Shown piece after piece: positions 38,829-48,110 of a stretch of DNA of 64,000 nucleotides (position 1 is the first letter of the stretch; the number at the start of each line of letters is the position of its first letter). Origin of the DNA: Anoxybacillus amylolyticus. GTDB lineage: Bacteria; Bacillota; Bacilli; Bacillales; Anoxybacillaceae. The notes under the pieces are model-generated. The model was not told the origin of the DNA. It worked only from the letters and a program-made list of their open reading frames with translations, and did no database searches. A program made the position numbers and the translations under genes. Location: NCBI RefSeq assembly GCF_001634285.1, contig NZ_CP015438.1:554501-618500 (forward strand), in the 5' to 3' direction.

Positions 38829-38846
38829 TGAATGACTGTTCATTCA
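38829..38846 (+). promoter_or_regulatory. FadR operator
   Basis: TGAATGACTGTTCATTCA is an inverted repeat that matches the B. subtilis FadR consensus TGAATGAMTANTCATTCA at all but one central position. It lies between the promoter and fadN, so acyl-CoA-responsive repression is expected. Confidence 0.9.
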
Positions 38847-38868
38847 ATAGAGGTGAGGGGGAAGGACT

Positions 38869-41253
38869 ATGGTCAAACGAATTAAACGGGCAGCGGTTCT
38901 CGGGTCTGGAGTGATGGGCTCCGGAATTGCCGCGCATTTAGCGAACGTTGGCATTCCGACATTGCTATTAGACATTGTGCCTCGCGAACTGACAAAAGAA
39001 GAAGAAGCAAAAGGACTTACACTCGAACATAAAGAAGTGCGCAATCGTTTCGTCAATCAAGCATTGCAAAAATTATTAAAACAAAAACCAGCTCCGCTTA
39101 TGTCAAAGGAGAAGATTGCCCTTATTGAAGTTGGGAACTTTGAAGACGATTTCCATCGGTTGAAAGAAGCGGATTGGATCATCGAAGTCGTTGTTGAACG
39201 GCTCGATGTCAAACAGAGCGTCTTTGCTAAAGTTGATGAAGTGAGAAAACCGGGCAGCATCGTCAGTTCCAATACGTCAGGGATTTCGATTGAAGCGATG
39301 GCAGAAGGGCGTTCGGAAGATTTTAAAAAGCATTTTTTAGGCACGCACTTTTTCAACCCACCGCGGTATTTGAAATTGCTCGAAGTCATTCCAACGAAAC
39401 ATACGGATCCGAACGTCGTTTCGTTTATGAAAACGTTTGGTGAAGATGTGCTTGGTAAAGGCGTCGTCATGGCGAAAGATACGCCGAACTTTATCGCCAA
39501 CCGCATCGGTACGTACGGATTGTTAGTGACGGTAAGAGAGATGATGAAAGGCGGCTACAGCGTCGGCGAAGTCGATTCGGTCACCGGCCCGCTCATCGGA
39601 CGGCCGAAAAGTGCGACATTCCGCACGCTTGATGTCGTCGGATTGGACACGTTCGTGCATGTCGCCAATAACGTATTTGAAAAAGTAGAAGGAGAAGAAA
39701 AAGAAGCGTTCCGTGTTCCAGATTTTATGAAAGCAATGTTAGAAAAAGGATGGCTCGGAAGCAAATCTGGCCAAGGCTTTTTCTTGAAAAAAGGAAAAGA
39801 AATCTTGGAGCTGAATTACGAAACACTGGAATACGAGCCAAGCAAGAAATTAAAAACGCCGGCAACGGAGGCGAGCAAACAGGCGAAAGGATTAGCGAAC
39901 AAACTGAAAGCGCTTGTATATGCGGACGACCGCGCTGGCACGTTGCTTTGGAATATTTTAAGTTCTGTATTGCTTTACTCAGCGAAATTGCTCGGTGAAA
40001 TTGCGGATGACATTGTTGCGATCGACCGCGCAATGAAATGGGGATTCGGCTGGGAACTAGGCCCGTTTGAAACGTGGGATGCGATCGGTCTGGAGCAATC
40101 CGTTCGCAAAATGCAGGCGGAAGGACGGAATATCCCGGATTCGATTACTGAAATGCTGGCAAACGGACACACATCGTTCTACAAAACAGAAAACGGCAAC
40201 GTACTCTTTTACGATCGTGGCGAATACAAAGCGGTAGAGGAAAACGCCAAAGTCATTCATATTCAACGGCTGAAAGAAGAAAAAGGCGTTATTAAGAAAA
40301 ATAGCGGTGCAAGTCTCATTGACCTCGGCGATGATGTCGCGCTATTAGAATTTCATTCGCCAAACAACGCGATCGGTTTAGATATTGTACAAATGATCAA
40401 CTATGCGCTCGAAGAAGTCGATCGCAACTACAAAGGACTTGTCATTGGCAACCAAGGTAAAAACTTCTGCGTCGGTGCGAACTTAGCGATGATTTTAATG
40501 GAAGCACAAGACGATAACTATTTGGAAATTGAATTTGTTGTTCGGCAGTTCCAGCAAGCGATGATGAATATTAAATACAGCCCGAAACCGGTCGTTGTCG
40601 CACCGTTTGCGATGACGCTCGGTGGTGGAACGGAAATTTGCTTGCCGTCTGCCCGCATTCAAGCAGCTGCGGAAACGTATATGGGACTTGTTGAAGTGGG
40701 CGTCGGCTTAATTCCGGGTGGCGGCGGAAACAAAGAATTGTATATTAAACATTTAAACAGCATGCCAAACGGCGTAGAATTTGATCTACAAAAAGTGGCG
40801 AACAAAGTATTCGAAACGATTGCGATGGCGAAAGTATCGACATCAGCCGTGGAAGCACGTGAACTAAACTTTTTAAATAATACAGACGGCATTTCGATGA
40901 ACGGCGATCATTTGCTTTACGATGCAAAACAGGCAGTCATTTCGCTCTATGACAACGGCTACCAGCCGCCAGTACGTAAAAAAGTACCGGTAGTCGGCGA
41001 AACGGGGTATGCGACGCTATTATTGGCGGCGCAATCGATGCATCTTTCTGGCTATATTACCGACCACGACTTAACGATTGCGAAAAAGCTCGCATACGTT
41101 ATTGCCGGTGGCAAAGTGCCGTACGGAACGGAAGTCGATGAACAATATTTATTAGATTTAGAGCGGGAAGCATTTTTAAGTTTAGTAGGCGAACCGAAAT
41201 CACAAGCAAGAATGCAGCATATGCTTGTGAAAGGGAAGCCGTTGCGTAACTAA
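38869..41253 (+). CDS. fadN: 3-Hydroxyacyl-CoA dehydrogenase / enoyl-CoA hydratase
   Basis: A 794-residue bifunctional beta-oxidation enzyme. The N-terminal NAD-binding dehydrogenase reads AAVLGSGVMGSGIAAHLANV, IVSSNTSGISIEAMA, LGTHFFNPPRYLKLLEVIP and DTPNFIANRIGTYGLL. The C-terminal crotonase domain begins near residue 480 (VALLEFHSPNNAIGLDIV) and has NQGKNFCVGANLAMI and GGTEICLPSARIQAAAETYM. Dehydrogenase first and hydratase last is the FadN order, opposite to E. coli FadB. It heads the operon with fadA 15 bases downstream, behind a FadR box. Confidence 0.96.
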   Translation: MVKRIKRAAVLGSGVMGSGIAAHLANVGIPTLLLDIVPRELTKEEEAKGLTLEHKEVRNRFVNQALQKLLKQKPAPLMSKEKIALIEVGNFEDDFHRLKEADWIIEVVVERLDVKQSVFAKVDEVRKPGSIVSSNTSGISIEAMAEGRSEDFKKHFLGTHFFNPPRYLKLLEVIPTKHTDPNVVSFMKTFGEDVLGKGVVMAKDTPNFIANRIGTYGLLVTVREMMKGGYSVGEVDSVTGPLIGRPKSATFRTLDVVGLDTFVHVANNVFEKVEGEEKEAFRVPDFMKAMLEKGWLGSKSGQGFFLKKGKEILELNYETLEYEPSKKLKTPATEASKQAKGLANKLKALVYADDRAGTLLWNILSSVLLYSAKLLGEIADDIVAIDRAMKWGFGWELGPFETWDAIGLEQSVRKMQAEGRNIPDSITEMLANGHTSFYKTENGNVLFYDRGEYKAVEENAKVIHIQRLKEEKGVIKKNSGASLIDLGDDVALLEFHSPNNAIGLDIVQMINYALEEVDRNYKGLVIGNQGKNFCVGANLAMILMEAQDDNYLEIEFVVRQFQQAMMNIKYSPKPVVVAPFAMTLGGGTEICLPSARIQAAAETYMGLVEVGVGLIPGGGGNKELYIKHLNSMPNGVEFDLQKVANKVFETIAMAKVSTSAVEARELNFLNNTDGISMNGDHLLYDAKQAVISLYDNGYQPPVRKKVPVVGETGYATLLLAAQSMHLSGYITDHDLTIAKKLAYVIAGGKVPYGTEVDEQYLLDLEREAFLSLVGEPKSQARMQHMLVKGKPLRN

Positions 41254-41268
41254 AAAGGGGGGGATCTT

Positions 41269-42444
41269 GTGAGAGAAGCGGTCATTGTAGCGGGGGCGCG
41301 TACACCTGTCGGAAAAGCAAAGAAAGGAACGCTTGCCCATGTGCGTCCGGATGATTTAGGGGCGCTTGTCGTGAAAGAAACGTTAAAACGGGCAGGAAAT
41401 TATGAAGGGAATATTGACGATTTAATTATCGGCTGTGCGATGCCGGAAGCGGAACAAGGATTAAACATCGCCCGCAACATCGGAGCGCTAGCAGGGCTTC
41501 CGTATACGGTTCCGGCAATTACGATCAATCGCTATTGCTCATCTGGGTTACAAGCGATTGCTTACGCAGCAGAGCGAATTATGCTCGGGCATTCAGACAC
41601 GATCATCGCTGGTGGGGTTGAGTCGATGAGCCTTGTGCCGATGATGGGGCACGTTGTACGTCCGAATGTGAAGTTGGCAGAAAGCGCGCCAGAATATTAT
41701 ATGTCGATGGGGCATACGGCAGAGCAAGTAGCGATGAAATACGGCGTGACGCGCGAAGACCAAGACGCATTTGCGGTGCGCAGCCATCAACGGGCAGCGA
41801 AAGCGATTCAAGAAGGGAAATTTGTCGATGAAATTGTTCCCGTCGAAGTAACTATTCGCAAGCTCGAAAACAATAAACTAGTAGAAAAAACGGTGCTCTT
41901 TTCAGAAGATGAAGGGGTGCGCCCAGATACAAATATGGAAACATTGGCAAAGCTTCGTCCAGCATTTGCTGTGAATGGAACGGTCACGGCTGGAAACGCT
42001 TCGCAAACGAGCGATGGCGCCGCAGCGGTCATGGTCATGGAGCGCGAAAAAGCAGAAGCATTGGGGCTAAAACCGCTTGGCAAGTTTCGTTCGTTCGCGG
42101 TCGCTGGGGTACCGCCGGAAGTGATGGGCATCGGCCCAGTAGCGGCGATTCCGAAAGCGTTGAAATTGGCGGGGCTTGAACTTTCTGATATCGGGTTATT
42201 TGAACTGAACGAAGCGTTCGCTTCCCAATCGATTCAGGTCATTCGCGAACTTGGTTTAGATGAAGACAAAGTGAATGTTAACGGCGGAGCAATTGCGCTC
42301 GGTCATCCGCTCGGATGCACAGGAGCGAAATTAACATTGTCGCTTCTTCATGAAATGCGCCGCCGCAACGAGCAATTTGGCATTGTCACGATGTGCATCG
42401 GCGGCGGCATGGGTGCGGCAGGTGTGTTTGAATTAATTAATTAA
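41269..42444 (+). CDS. fadA: 3-Ketoacyl-CoA thiolase
   Basis: FadA cleaves 3-ketoacyl-CoA to acetyl-CoA and a shortened acyl-CoA. The nucleophilic Cys is in [19 protein letters not shown] near residue 88, NEAFASQ follows, then [17 protein letters not shown] (catalytic His) and [16 protein letters not shown] with the second catalytic Cys. Length is 391 residues. The start is GTG 41269 behind a G-rich ribosome site. A stem-loop separates it from fadE. Confidence 0.96.
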   Translation: MREAVIVAGARTPVGKAKKGTLAHVRPDDLGALVVKETLKRAGNYEGNIDDLIIGCAMPEAEQGLNIARNIGALAGLPYTVPAITINRYCSSGLQAIAYAAERIMLGHSDTIIAGGVESMSLVPMMGHVVRPNVKLAESAPEYYMSMGHTAEQVAMKYGVTREDQDAFAVRSHQRAAKAIQEGKFVDEIVPVEVTIRKLENNKLVEKTVLFSEDEGVRPDTNMETLAKLRPAFAVNGTVTAGNASQTSDGAAAVMVMEREKAEALGLKPLGKFRSFAVAGVPPEVMGIGPVAAIPKALKLAGLELSDIGLFELNEAFASQSIQVIRELGLDEDKVNVNGGAIALGHPLGCTGAKLTLSLLHEMRRRNEQFGIVTMCIGGGMGAAGVFELIN

Positions 42445-42448
42445 AAAG

Positions 42449-42476
42449 CGGTGCGGGCGGTAAATCCGCCTCACCG
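42449..42476 (+). other. Stem-loop between fadA and fadE
   Basis: CGGTG-cg-GGCGG (42449-42460) pairs with CCGCC-t-CACCG (42466-42476). There is no T run, so it is more likely an mRNA stability or processing element than a terminator. Confidence 0.6.
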
Positions 42477-42500
42477 GACAAATAAGGGGGAGGAATAACA

Positions 42501-44285
42501 ATGACAAAAGCAACAGAGCAAGTAGTAAAAGGCGGCAGCTTTTTAGTTGAAGATGTTTCTTGTGAGCGTGTATTTACACCGGAAGATTTTACCGATGAAC
42601 AAAAAATGATTGCGAAAACGACAGAAGAGTTCGTTGTGAACGAAGTACTTCCACAATTGGAGCATTTAGAAAACCACGAATTTGACCGGTCAGTGAAACT
42701 ATTAAAACAAGCGGGCGAGCTTGGATTGTTAGGGGCGGACGTTCCAGAAGAGTACGGTGGATTAGGGCTGGATAAAATCAGTTCTGCCTTGATTGCCGAA
42801 AAAATGTCACGGGCAGGCGGATTCTCGATTTCCCACGGCGCACACGTCGGCATTGGTTCGCTTCCAATCGTTTTATTCGGTACAGAAGAACAAAAGCAAA
42901 AATATTTGCCAGCGTTGGCAACAGGTGAAAAAATTGCGGCGTATGCGTTAACTGAGCCTGGTTCTGGTTCTGACGCGTTAGGGGCAAAAACGACGGCAAA
43001 ACTGAACGCAGAAGGGACGCACTACATTTTAAACGGCGAAAAACAATGGATCACCAACGCTGGATTTGCAGATGTATTTGTCGTGTATGCAAAAGTGGAC
43101 GGCGAACATTTCTCCGCGTTTATCGTCGAACGTGACTTCCCTGGTGTATCAACAGGCGCAGAAGAAAAGAAAATGGGGATTAAAAGCTCTTCGACGCGCA
43201 CATTAATTTTACAAGATGCGCTCGTTCCGAAAGAAAACTTGCTTGGCGAAATTGGCAAGGGCCATGTCATCGCCTTCAATATTTTAAACATCGGTCGCTA
43301 TAAATTAGGGGTCGGCGCGGTCGGCGGTGCGAAACGCGCGCTAGAAATTACAATTCAATACGCGAACCAACGTCAACAATTTAAAACGCCGATCTCCAAA
43401 TTTACATTAACGCAAGAAAAATTTGCGACCATGGCATCGAAATTATATGCAGCAGAAAGCTCCGTCTACCGTACGGTTGGCTTATTTGAAGAGCGGATGA
43501 GCCAATTAGATGCAGAACAAGCGAAAGACGGCAAAGAAATTGCCAAATCGATTGCCGAGTATGCGATTGAATGTTCGCTCAACAAGTTTTTCTCGACGGA
43601 AGTATTGGACTACATCGTCGATGAAGGCGTACAAATTCATGGCGGTTACGGCTTTATGCAAGAGTACGAGATTGAGCGCGCGTACCGCGATTCGCGCATT
43701 AACCGCATTTTTGAAGGAACGAACGAAATTAACCGCCTTCTTGTGCCAGGCACGTATTTGCGCAAGGCGATGAAAGGGGAACTTCCGCTTTTACAAAAAG
43801 CGCAGCAATTACAAGAAGAGTTGATGATGGTAATGCCGGAAGAAGTGGGCGACGGTGTGCTTGAGCAAGAGAAATATTTGGTACGCAACGCGAAAAAAAT
43901 TGCGTTGTTAACAGCAGGGCTAGCGGCACAAAAATTCGGCCCAAAACTAGAAAAAGAGCAAGAGATTTTAGTCAATATCGCCGACATCGTCAGCAACATT
44001 TATGCAATGGAATCTGCGCTTCTTCGCACCGAAAAAGCGATCCAAACATCCGGTGTAGAGAAAAACAAACAAAAAATTCTTTACACAGAAATTTTCTGCC
44101 AAGAGGCATTTAACGAAATTGAAGCACACGCCAAAGAAACGATTATTGCGGTCGAACAAGGCGATATGTTGCGCATGATGTTGTCGGCATTGCGCAAACT
44201 CACCCGTCATACGCCAATTAACGTCATTGCGAAAAAACGCGAAGCAGCGGCGGCGTTAATTGAAGCAGAGCGCTATATTGTGTAA
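42501..44285 (+). CDS. fadE: Acyl-CoA dehydrogenase
   Basis: FadE performs the first, FAD-dependent oxidation of fatty acyl-CoA. At 594 residues it is the long form, with a C-terminal extension after the usual domain. Signature segments are YALTEPGSGSDALGAKTTAK, GGYGFMQEYEIERAYRDSRI and IFEGTNEINRLLVPGTYLRK, the last holding the catalytic glutamate region. The substrate range is not readable from sequence. Third gene of the operon, followed by a terminator. Confidence 0.95.
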   Translation: MTKATEQVVKGGSFLVEDVSCERVFTPEDFTDEQKMIAKTTEEFVVNEVLPQLEHLENHEFDRSVKLLKQAGELGLLGADVPEEYGGLGLDKISSALIAEKMSRAGGFSISHGAHVGIGSLPIVLFGTEEQKQKYLPALATGEKIAAYALTEPGSGSDALGAKTTAKLNAEGTHYILNGEKQWITNAGFADVFVVYAKVDGEHFSAFIVERDFPGVSTGAEEKKMGIKSSSTRTLILQDALVPKENLLGEIGKGHVIAFNILNIGRYKLGVGAVGGAKRALEITIQYANQRQQFKTPISKFTLTQEKFATMASKLYAAESSVYRTVGLFEERMSQLDAEQAKDGKEIAKSIAEYAIECSLNKFFSTEVLDYIVDEGVQIHGGYGFMQEYEIERAYRDSRINRIFEGTNEINRLLVPGTYLRKAMKGELPLLQKAQQLQEELMMVMPEEVGDGVLEQEKYLVRNAKKIALLTAGLAAQKFGPKLEKEQEILVNIADIVSNIYAMESALLRTEKAIQTSGVEKNKQKILYTEIFCQEAFNEIEAHAKETIIAVEQGDMLRMMLSALRKLTRHTPINVIAKKREAAAALIEAERYIV

Positions 44286-44290
44286 TAATG

Positions 44291-44320
44291 GAAGTACCAG
44301 GCTGCGGTCTGGTACTTTTG
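44291..44320 (+). terminator. Terminator of the fad operon
   Basis: AAGTACCAG (44292-44300) pairs with CTGGTACTT (44309-44317), followed by TTG. Confidence 0.8.
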
Positions 44321-44336
44321 TTGTTGAGGTGATTGA

Positions 44337-44705
44337 ATGGTAACGTTTTATTGGTACCCAAAATGCGGCACGTGCCGGAAAGCGAAAAAATGGCTGGATG
44401 AGCGCGGCATAGAAGTAAACACTGTACATATTGTCGAACAGCCACCGTCGAAAGAAGTGTTAAAAGAGCTTTATGAAAAAAGCGGGTTGCCGCTCAAAAA
44501 ATTTTTCAATACAAGCGGACAAAAATATCGTGTGATCGGGTTGAAAGATCGAATCCCTGCCTCTTCCGATGACGAATTGCTTGATCTTTTAGCATCCGAC
44601 GGCATGTTAGTGAAACGGCCACTTCTAACAGACGGAACGAACGTTGTTGTCGGTTTTGATGAACAGCAATACGAAAAATTTTTTGGACAAGCAAACGGAA
44701 GGTAG
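44337..44705 (+). CDS. ArsC/Spx-family protein (YusI-like)
   Basis: A 122-residue thioredoxin-fold protein with the N-terminal CxxC motif [20 protein letters not shown], then [17 protein letters not shown] and [20 protein letters not shown], all typical of the ArsC/Spx superfamily. It lacks the arsenate reductase family's full catalytic cysteine set. In B. subtilis the orthologue yusI sits at the same place beside gcvH. A redox or regulatory role is inferred. Confidence 0.88.
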   Translation: MVTFYWYPKCGTCRKAKKWLDERGIEVNTVHIVEQPPSKEVLKELYEKSGLPLKKFFNTSGQKYRVIGLKDRIPASSDDELLDLLASDGMLVKRPLLTDGTNVVVGFDEQQYEKFFGQANGR

Positions 44706-44769
44706 TCGAGTTTTTCAAAAAAATCAGTTATTATTAAAAAGAATACATTTGCAGTTGGAGGGACTTGAC

Positions 44770-45153
44770 ATGAACACACCAAAAGAATTGCGTTATTCGG
44801 AAGAACATGAATGGGTGCGCGTCGAAGGCGACAAAGTGCGCGTCGGCATTACGGATTTTGCCCAAGCAGAATTAGGAGATATCGTTTTCGTAGAGCTCCC
44901 GGAAGTTGGAACAGAAGTAACAGCAAACGAGCCATTTGGTAGCGTTGAATCGGTGAAAACGGTTTCGGAACTGTATGCACCAATTAGTGGAAAAGTGGTG
45001 GAAGTGAACGAAGCGTTAAACGATAGCCCTGAGTTTGTCAACGAATCTCCGTATGAAAAAGCGTGGATGATTGTGATTGAGCCGTCCGATATAAGCGAAG
45101 TGGACAACTTGTTGACGGCGGAACAATATGAAGCAATGATTAACGAAGCATAA
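44770..45153 (+). CDS. gcvH: Glycine cleavage system H protein
   Basis: GcvH carries a lipoyl group between glycine cleavage enzymes and, in Bacillus, is also the octanoyl/lipoyl relay for other lipoylated complexes. The lipoyl lysine is in [15 protein letters not shown] near residue 63. [20 protein letters not shown] opens the fold. Length is 127 residues. ATG 44770 is preceded by TGGAGG. lipA, which makes the lipoyl group, is encoded near the end of this window. Confidence 0.96.
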   Translation: MNTPKELRYSEEHEWVRVEGDKVRVGITDFAQAELGDIVFVELPEVGTEVTANEPFGSVESVKTVSELYAPISGKVVEVNEALNDSPEFVNESPYEKAWMIVIEPSDISEVDNLLTAEQYEAMINEA

Positions 45154-45160
45154 ACCTGTA

Positions 45161-45195
45161 CAAAGCAATGGCCATTAGTGTCATTGCTTTGTTTG
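45161..45195 (+). terminator. Terminator after gcvH
   Basis: CAAAGCAATG (45161-45170) pairs perfectly with CATTGCTTTG (45182-45191), then TTTG. Confidence 0.85.
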
Positions 45196-45264
45196 TTATA
45201 GAGGAAATGCAAGAAAATGCATAGAATAATACAATAAGTCATTTTAACTTAGGTGAGGATGTTT

Positions 45265-45606
45265 ATGACGGATAGTGGAAAAGTGATTATTGTCGAAGGA
45301 CGCTCAGACAAGAAAAAAATAGAAAATTTAGTAAAAGAACCGATCGAAATTATTTGCACGAATGGAACGATTAGTCGTTCCAAATTAGACGAGTGGAGTG
45401 AAGCACTGTATAATAAAGAAGTGTTCATTTTAGTTGATGCGGACGAAGCGGGAGAGCGACTAAGGAAACAATTGCGCCGCGAGTTTCCGGAAGCGGAGCA
45501 TTTATATATTGACCGAACGTATCGAGAAGTTGCTGCTGCACCGAAACAACATATTGCTATGGTGTTATTAGGTGCCAATATTGATGTGCATGTCGATGAT
45601 TTATAA
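45265..45606 (+). CDS. Toprim domain protein (YusF-like)
   Basis: A 113-residue single Toprim domain. The first metal-binding Glu is in KVIIVEGRSDKKKIEN and the DxD motif is in FILVDADEAGERLRKQLRRE, with IDRTYREVAAAPKQHIAM near the end. It is related to the RNase M5 type of small Toprim nuclease, and the substrate is unknown. ATG 45265 is chosen, with GGTGAGG just upstream; earlier in-frame starts overlap that site. Confidence 0.88.
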   Translation: MTDSGKVIIVEGRSDKKKIENLVKEPIEIICTNGTISRSKLDEWSEALYNKEVFILVDADEAGERLRKQLRREFPEAEHLYIDRTYREVAAAPKQHIAMVLLGANIDVHVDDL

Positions 45607-45620
45607 AGGACGGGGCAAAA

Positions 45621-45938
45621 ATGCAAGAAGTAGGGATGAAACAATTGGATGAGCAACTGCAGACGCAAACGATTGCCTGTTTGTATTTATATACCCCGAT
45701 GTGCGGGACGTGCCAGCTGGCGAAGCGGATGCTAGAGGTGGTGGAACAACTATTCCCTCACATCCCTTTTTACCAAGCGGATATCAATTATATGCCGGAA
45801 CGTGCGATCGAGTGGAAAATCGAAAGCGTTCCATGTTTGCTTTTATTTCACGATGGAACGATACGGCAAAAACTATATGCGTTTCATTCGGTTCTCCATC
45901 TGTACGAAACGATCCAAACAGTCGAAAAACACCGCTAA
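45621..45938 (+). CDS. Thioredoxin-like protein (YusE-like)
   Basis: A 105-residue thioredoxin fold. The active site is YTPMCGTCQLAKRMLEV (CGTC rather than CGPC), and the cis-proline lies in IESVPCLLLFHDG. No signal peptide is seen, so it is cytosolic. It follows the Toprim gene by 14 bases and is probably co-transcribed. The B. subtilis counterpart is yusE at the same place. The terminator hairpin begins inside its last codons. Confidence 0.88.
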   Translation: MQEVGMKQLDEQLQTQTIACLYLYTPMCGTCQLAKRMLEVVEQLFPHIPFYQADINYMPERAIEWKIESVPCLLLFHDGTIRQKLYAFHSVLHLYETIQTVEKHR

Positions 45939-45954
45939 AGAAGCGGTGTTTTTT
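45928..45954 (+). terminator. Terminator after the thioredoxin-like gene
   Basis: AACACCGCT (45928-45936) pairs with AGCGGTGTT (45942-45950), followed by TTTT. Confidence 0.9.
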
Positions 45955-46107
45955 CGCATAAACAGACGTTTTTTGACATATTTCTCGGGAAATGCGCAAC
46001 ATTTTGTATGTTTTCGTGGGGATTTGTCGAGAAGTTGTAAAAGGAGTTCCCGCACGCCAAATGGAATGAGTAAAGGGAGAAGGAAAATAGAGAGGCGGGA
46101 ACTGAGT

Positions 46108-46449
46108 ATGGACGAATTAGTCAAGCAGTTTGTGGAACGGGTAAACGCGTTGAAACATTTGTTGCCGATCTTGCCGGAAGAAGCATTATATGTTTGTTTT
46201 CAATGTGAAGAGGAGGAGATGATTTTTTGCCTCTCCAAACAAGGAATGTATCGAACATCAGAAGTGGATGAGCAAAAAGCGGTAACTGTTTGCGGCACAA
46301 AAGAAGCGTTAAAAAGTCTATTCTATGGAGAACTCAAACTGCAACAACAGCTCCGTCTAAAAGAAATAGCGGTTTTCGGAAGTTTTCGTCACATTTTATT
46401 GCTAGAATCGTTATTTCATTTAGCAAAACCGTATCGACATGCCTCTTGA
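46108..46449 (+). CDS. YusD-like protein (SCP2-type fold)
   Basis: A 113-residue protein (MDELVKQFVERVNALKHLLP at the start, GELKLQQQLRLKEIAVFGSF near the end) that resembles the sterol-carrier-protein-2-like YusD of B. subtilis, found at the same place upstream of the met transporter genes. A lipid- or acyl-binding role is guessed from the fold only. ATG 46108 is taken as start; the frame is open further upstream but enters the preceding terminator. Confidence 0.75.
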   Translation: MDELVKQFVERVNALKHLLPILPEEALYVCFQCEEEEMIFCLSKQGMYRTSEVDEQKAVTVCGTKEALKSLFYGELKLQQQLRLKEIAVFGSFRHILLLESLFHLAKPYRHAS

Positions 46450-46508
46450 ATTCATAGAACAAGAATGATAGTATTATTATTCAGAAAAGTTAAACGATTT
46501 GAAAATAT

Positions 46509-46563
46509 CCCTCTCGTGGCAGTATTTTCGGCATACGCTTTAAGAGAGGGGCGGGGGAGAGGA
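46509..46563 (+). promoter_or_regulatory. Leader hairpin upstream of metY with competing pairings
   Basis: CCCTCTC (46509-46515) can pair with GAGAGGG (46544-46550). Its CCTCTC part can instead pair with GAGAGG at 46557-46562, the ribosome site. No SAM-riboswitch core is seen here. Confidence 0.45.
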
Positions 46564-46568
46564 TTAGC

Positions 46569-47876
46569 GTGAGTGAATCATCATATCGGTTAGAAACAAT
46601 TGCGGTTCATGGGGGATTGCAGCCAGATCCGGTAACAGGGGCACGTGCTGTGCCGATTTATCAGTCGAATGCGTATCAGTTTGCGAATACGGAACATGCC
46701 GCTAATCTTTTTGCCTTGAAAGAAGCGGGTTACATTTATACGCGCATTCATAATCCGACAGCCACAGTGTTTGAAGACCGAGTGGCGCAGCTAGAAGGTG
46801 GAATTGGCAGCCTTGCCGTTGCGAGCGGAATGGCAGCTATTACGTTAGCGATTTTAAATATCGCTCATGCAGGGGATGACATCGTTTCTGCTTCCACCTT
46901 GTACGGCGGCACGTACAATTTGTTGGCGAATACGTTGCCGAAATACGGCATTACGACCCATTTTGTCGATCCGTCTGATCCAGAAAATTTCCGGGCGGCA
47001 ATTACGCCAAAAACGAAGGCAATTTTTGCGGAAACGATCGGCAATCCGAGCTTGCACGTGCTAGACATTGAAGCGGTGGCGGAAATTGCGCACGAAGCAG
47101 GTATCCCGTTGATTATTGACAACACGTTTGCGACGCCGTACCTTTGCCGGCCAATTGAGCATGGGGCAGACATCGTCGTTCATTCAGCGACGAAATGGTT
47201 GCTTGGGAATGGAACGACGCTCGGCGGCATTATTGTCGATGGCGGGAAATTTCACTGGAACTCACCAAAATTCCCAGGGTTTACGACACCTGACGAAAGT
47301 TACCACGGGCTTGTGTATGCCGATTTAGGCGCGGCTGCCTATATTGTGAAAGCGCGCGTTCAATTGTTGCGCGATTTAGGACCAGCGATTAGCCCGTTTA
47401 ACGCGTTTCAATTTAATCTAGGGTTAGAAACGTTGCACGTACGCATGAAAGAACATATTGCCAATACGAGAAAACTTGTTGAGTATTTAGATCAACATCC
47501 AGCGGTAGAATGGGTGCTTTATCCGGAACATGAACGGCATCCGGCAAACGAATTAGCGAAAAAATATATGCCAAAAGGAGCTGGGGCAGTGGTTGTCTTT
47601 GGCATTAAAGGCGGGCGAGAAGCAGGGGTTGCGCTTATTAACAACGTGAAACTTTGGTCGCATGTGGCGAACGTTGGCGACGCGAAAAGTTTAATTATTC
47701 ACCCAGCAAGCACAACGCATCAACAACTAAGCGCAGAAGACTTAAAAGCATCCGGCGTGACAGAAGATATGATTCGTTTATCAGTCGGAATCGAAAACGT
47801 GGACGATTTAATCGAAGACTTAGAACAAGCGATCGAAGCGGCGACAGGTGTGCGGTCGATGTATTCGCGAGTGTAG
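46569..47876 (+). CDS. metY: O-acetylhomoserine sulfhydrylase (homocysteine synthase)
   Basis: A 435-residue PLP enzyme of the Cys/Met metabolism family that uses O-acetylhomoserine and sulfide to give homocysteine. Signature segments are [55 protein letters not shown] and the PLP-binding lysine in [20 protein letters not shown]. The long form with a WNSPKFPGF insertion separates it from cystathionine synthase and lyase. The start is GTG 46569. It lies next to the methionine transporter operon, as expected for a sulfur-assimilation cluster. Confidence 0.93.
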   Translation: MSESSYRLETIAVHGGLQPDPVTGARAVPIYQSNAYQFANTEHAANLFALKEAGYIYTRIHNPTATVFEDRVAQLEGGIGSLAVASGMAAITLAILNIAHAGDDIVSASTLYGGTYNLLANTLPKYGITTHFVDPSDPENFRAAITPKTKAIFAETIGNPSLHVLDIEAVAEIAHEAGIPLIIDNTFATPYLCRPIEHGADIVVHSATKWLLGNGTTLGGIIVDGGKFHWNSPKFPGFTTPDESYHGLVYADLGAAAYIVKARVQLLRDLGPAISPFNAFQFNLGLETLHVRMKEHIANTRKLVEYLDQHPAVEWVLYPEHERHPANELAKKYMPKGAGAVVVFGIKGGREAGVALINNVKLWSHVANVGDAKSLIIHPASTTHQQLSAEDLKASGVTEDMIRLSVGIENVDDLIEDLEQAIEAATGVRSMYSRV

Positions 47877-47878
47877 GT

Positions 47879-47919
47879 ATGAGAGGTGCTAGTTAGACTT
47901 TTCGACTAGCACCTCTCAT
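47879..47919. terminator. Strong bidirectional terminator after metY
   Basis: A perfect 15-bp stem (47879-47893 with 47905-47919). It serves metY and the convergent receiver fragment. Confidence 0.9.
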
Positions 47920-48098
47920 TTGATTATGCGCATATTTATCACAATGACGTCTGGTACATGTATATGTACAAGAGTGTCTAGTGAATCAAGACAAGAAACA
48001 GAACCGATAACCGTTAGGCTACTTTCATTTTCTAACAATTTTTTCAAACCAAGCAAATAAATAGGATCAGAATCAACAAGCAATGTACGAATAACCAT
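47916..48098 (-). pseudogene. Truncated response-regulator receiver fragment (60 aa)
   Basis: The 60 residues read as the first half of a LuxR-type response regulator: MVIRTLLVDSDPIYLLGLKK, LLENESSLTVIGSV, then DVIVINMRI. It stops after beta-strand 3, where a complete receiver would continue for 60 more residues and then a DNA-binding domain. The phosphorylation-site Asp expected in the VIVxD position is Asn. A ribosome site (AGAGGGG) precedes the ATG, so it may still be translated. It is most likely a decayed gene cut at the adjacent terminator, or possibly a short inactive receiver. Confidence 0.6.
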
Positions 48099-48110
48099 AC
48101 CATTTCCCCT

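Noticed and set aside
38685-38843. Extended form of the YuzL-like protein starting at 38843
   Set aside because: The extension has no ribosome site, covers the fad promoter, and the known family begins at MAKMKKNP.
42449-42476. Terminator between fadA and fadE
   Set aside because: The stem is strong but no T run follows, and fadE has no separate promoter visible, so it is listed as an intercistronic stem-loop only.
45973-46001. TTGACA as promoter for the YusD-like gene
   Set aside because: No acceptable -10 hexamer lies 16-18 bases downstream.
45802-46107. Long N-terminal extension of the YusD-like protein
   Set aside because: It would be translated across the preceding terminator and thioredoxin gene end, and the extension is low-complexity and basic.
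46450-46568. SAM riboswitch ahead of metY
   Set aside because: The conserved S-box segments present at 48435-48540 are absent here.
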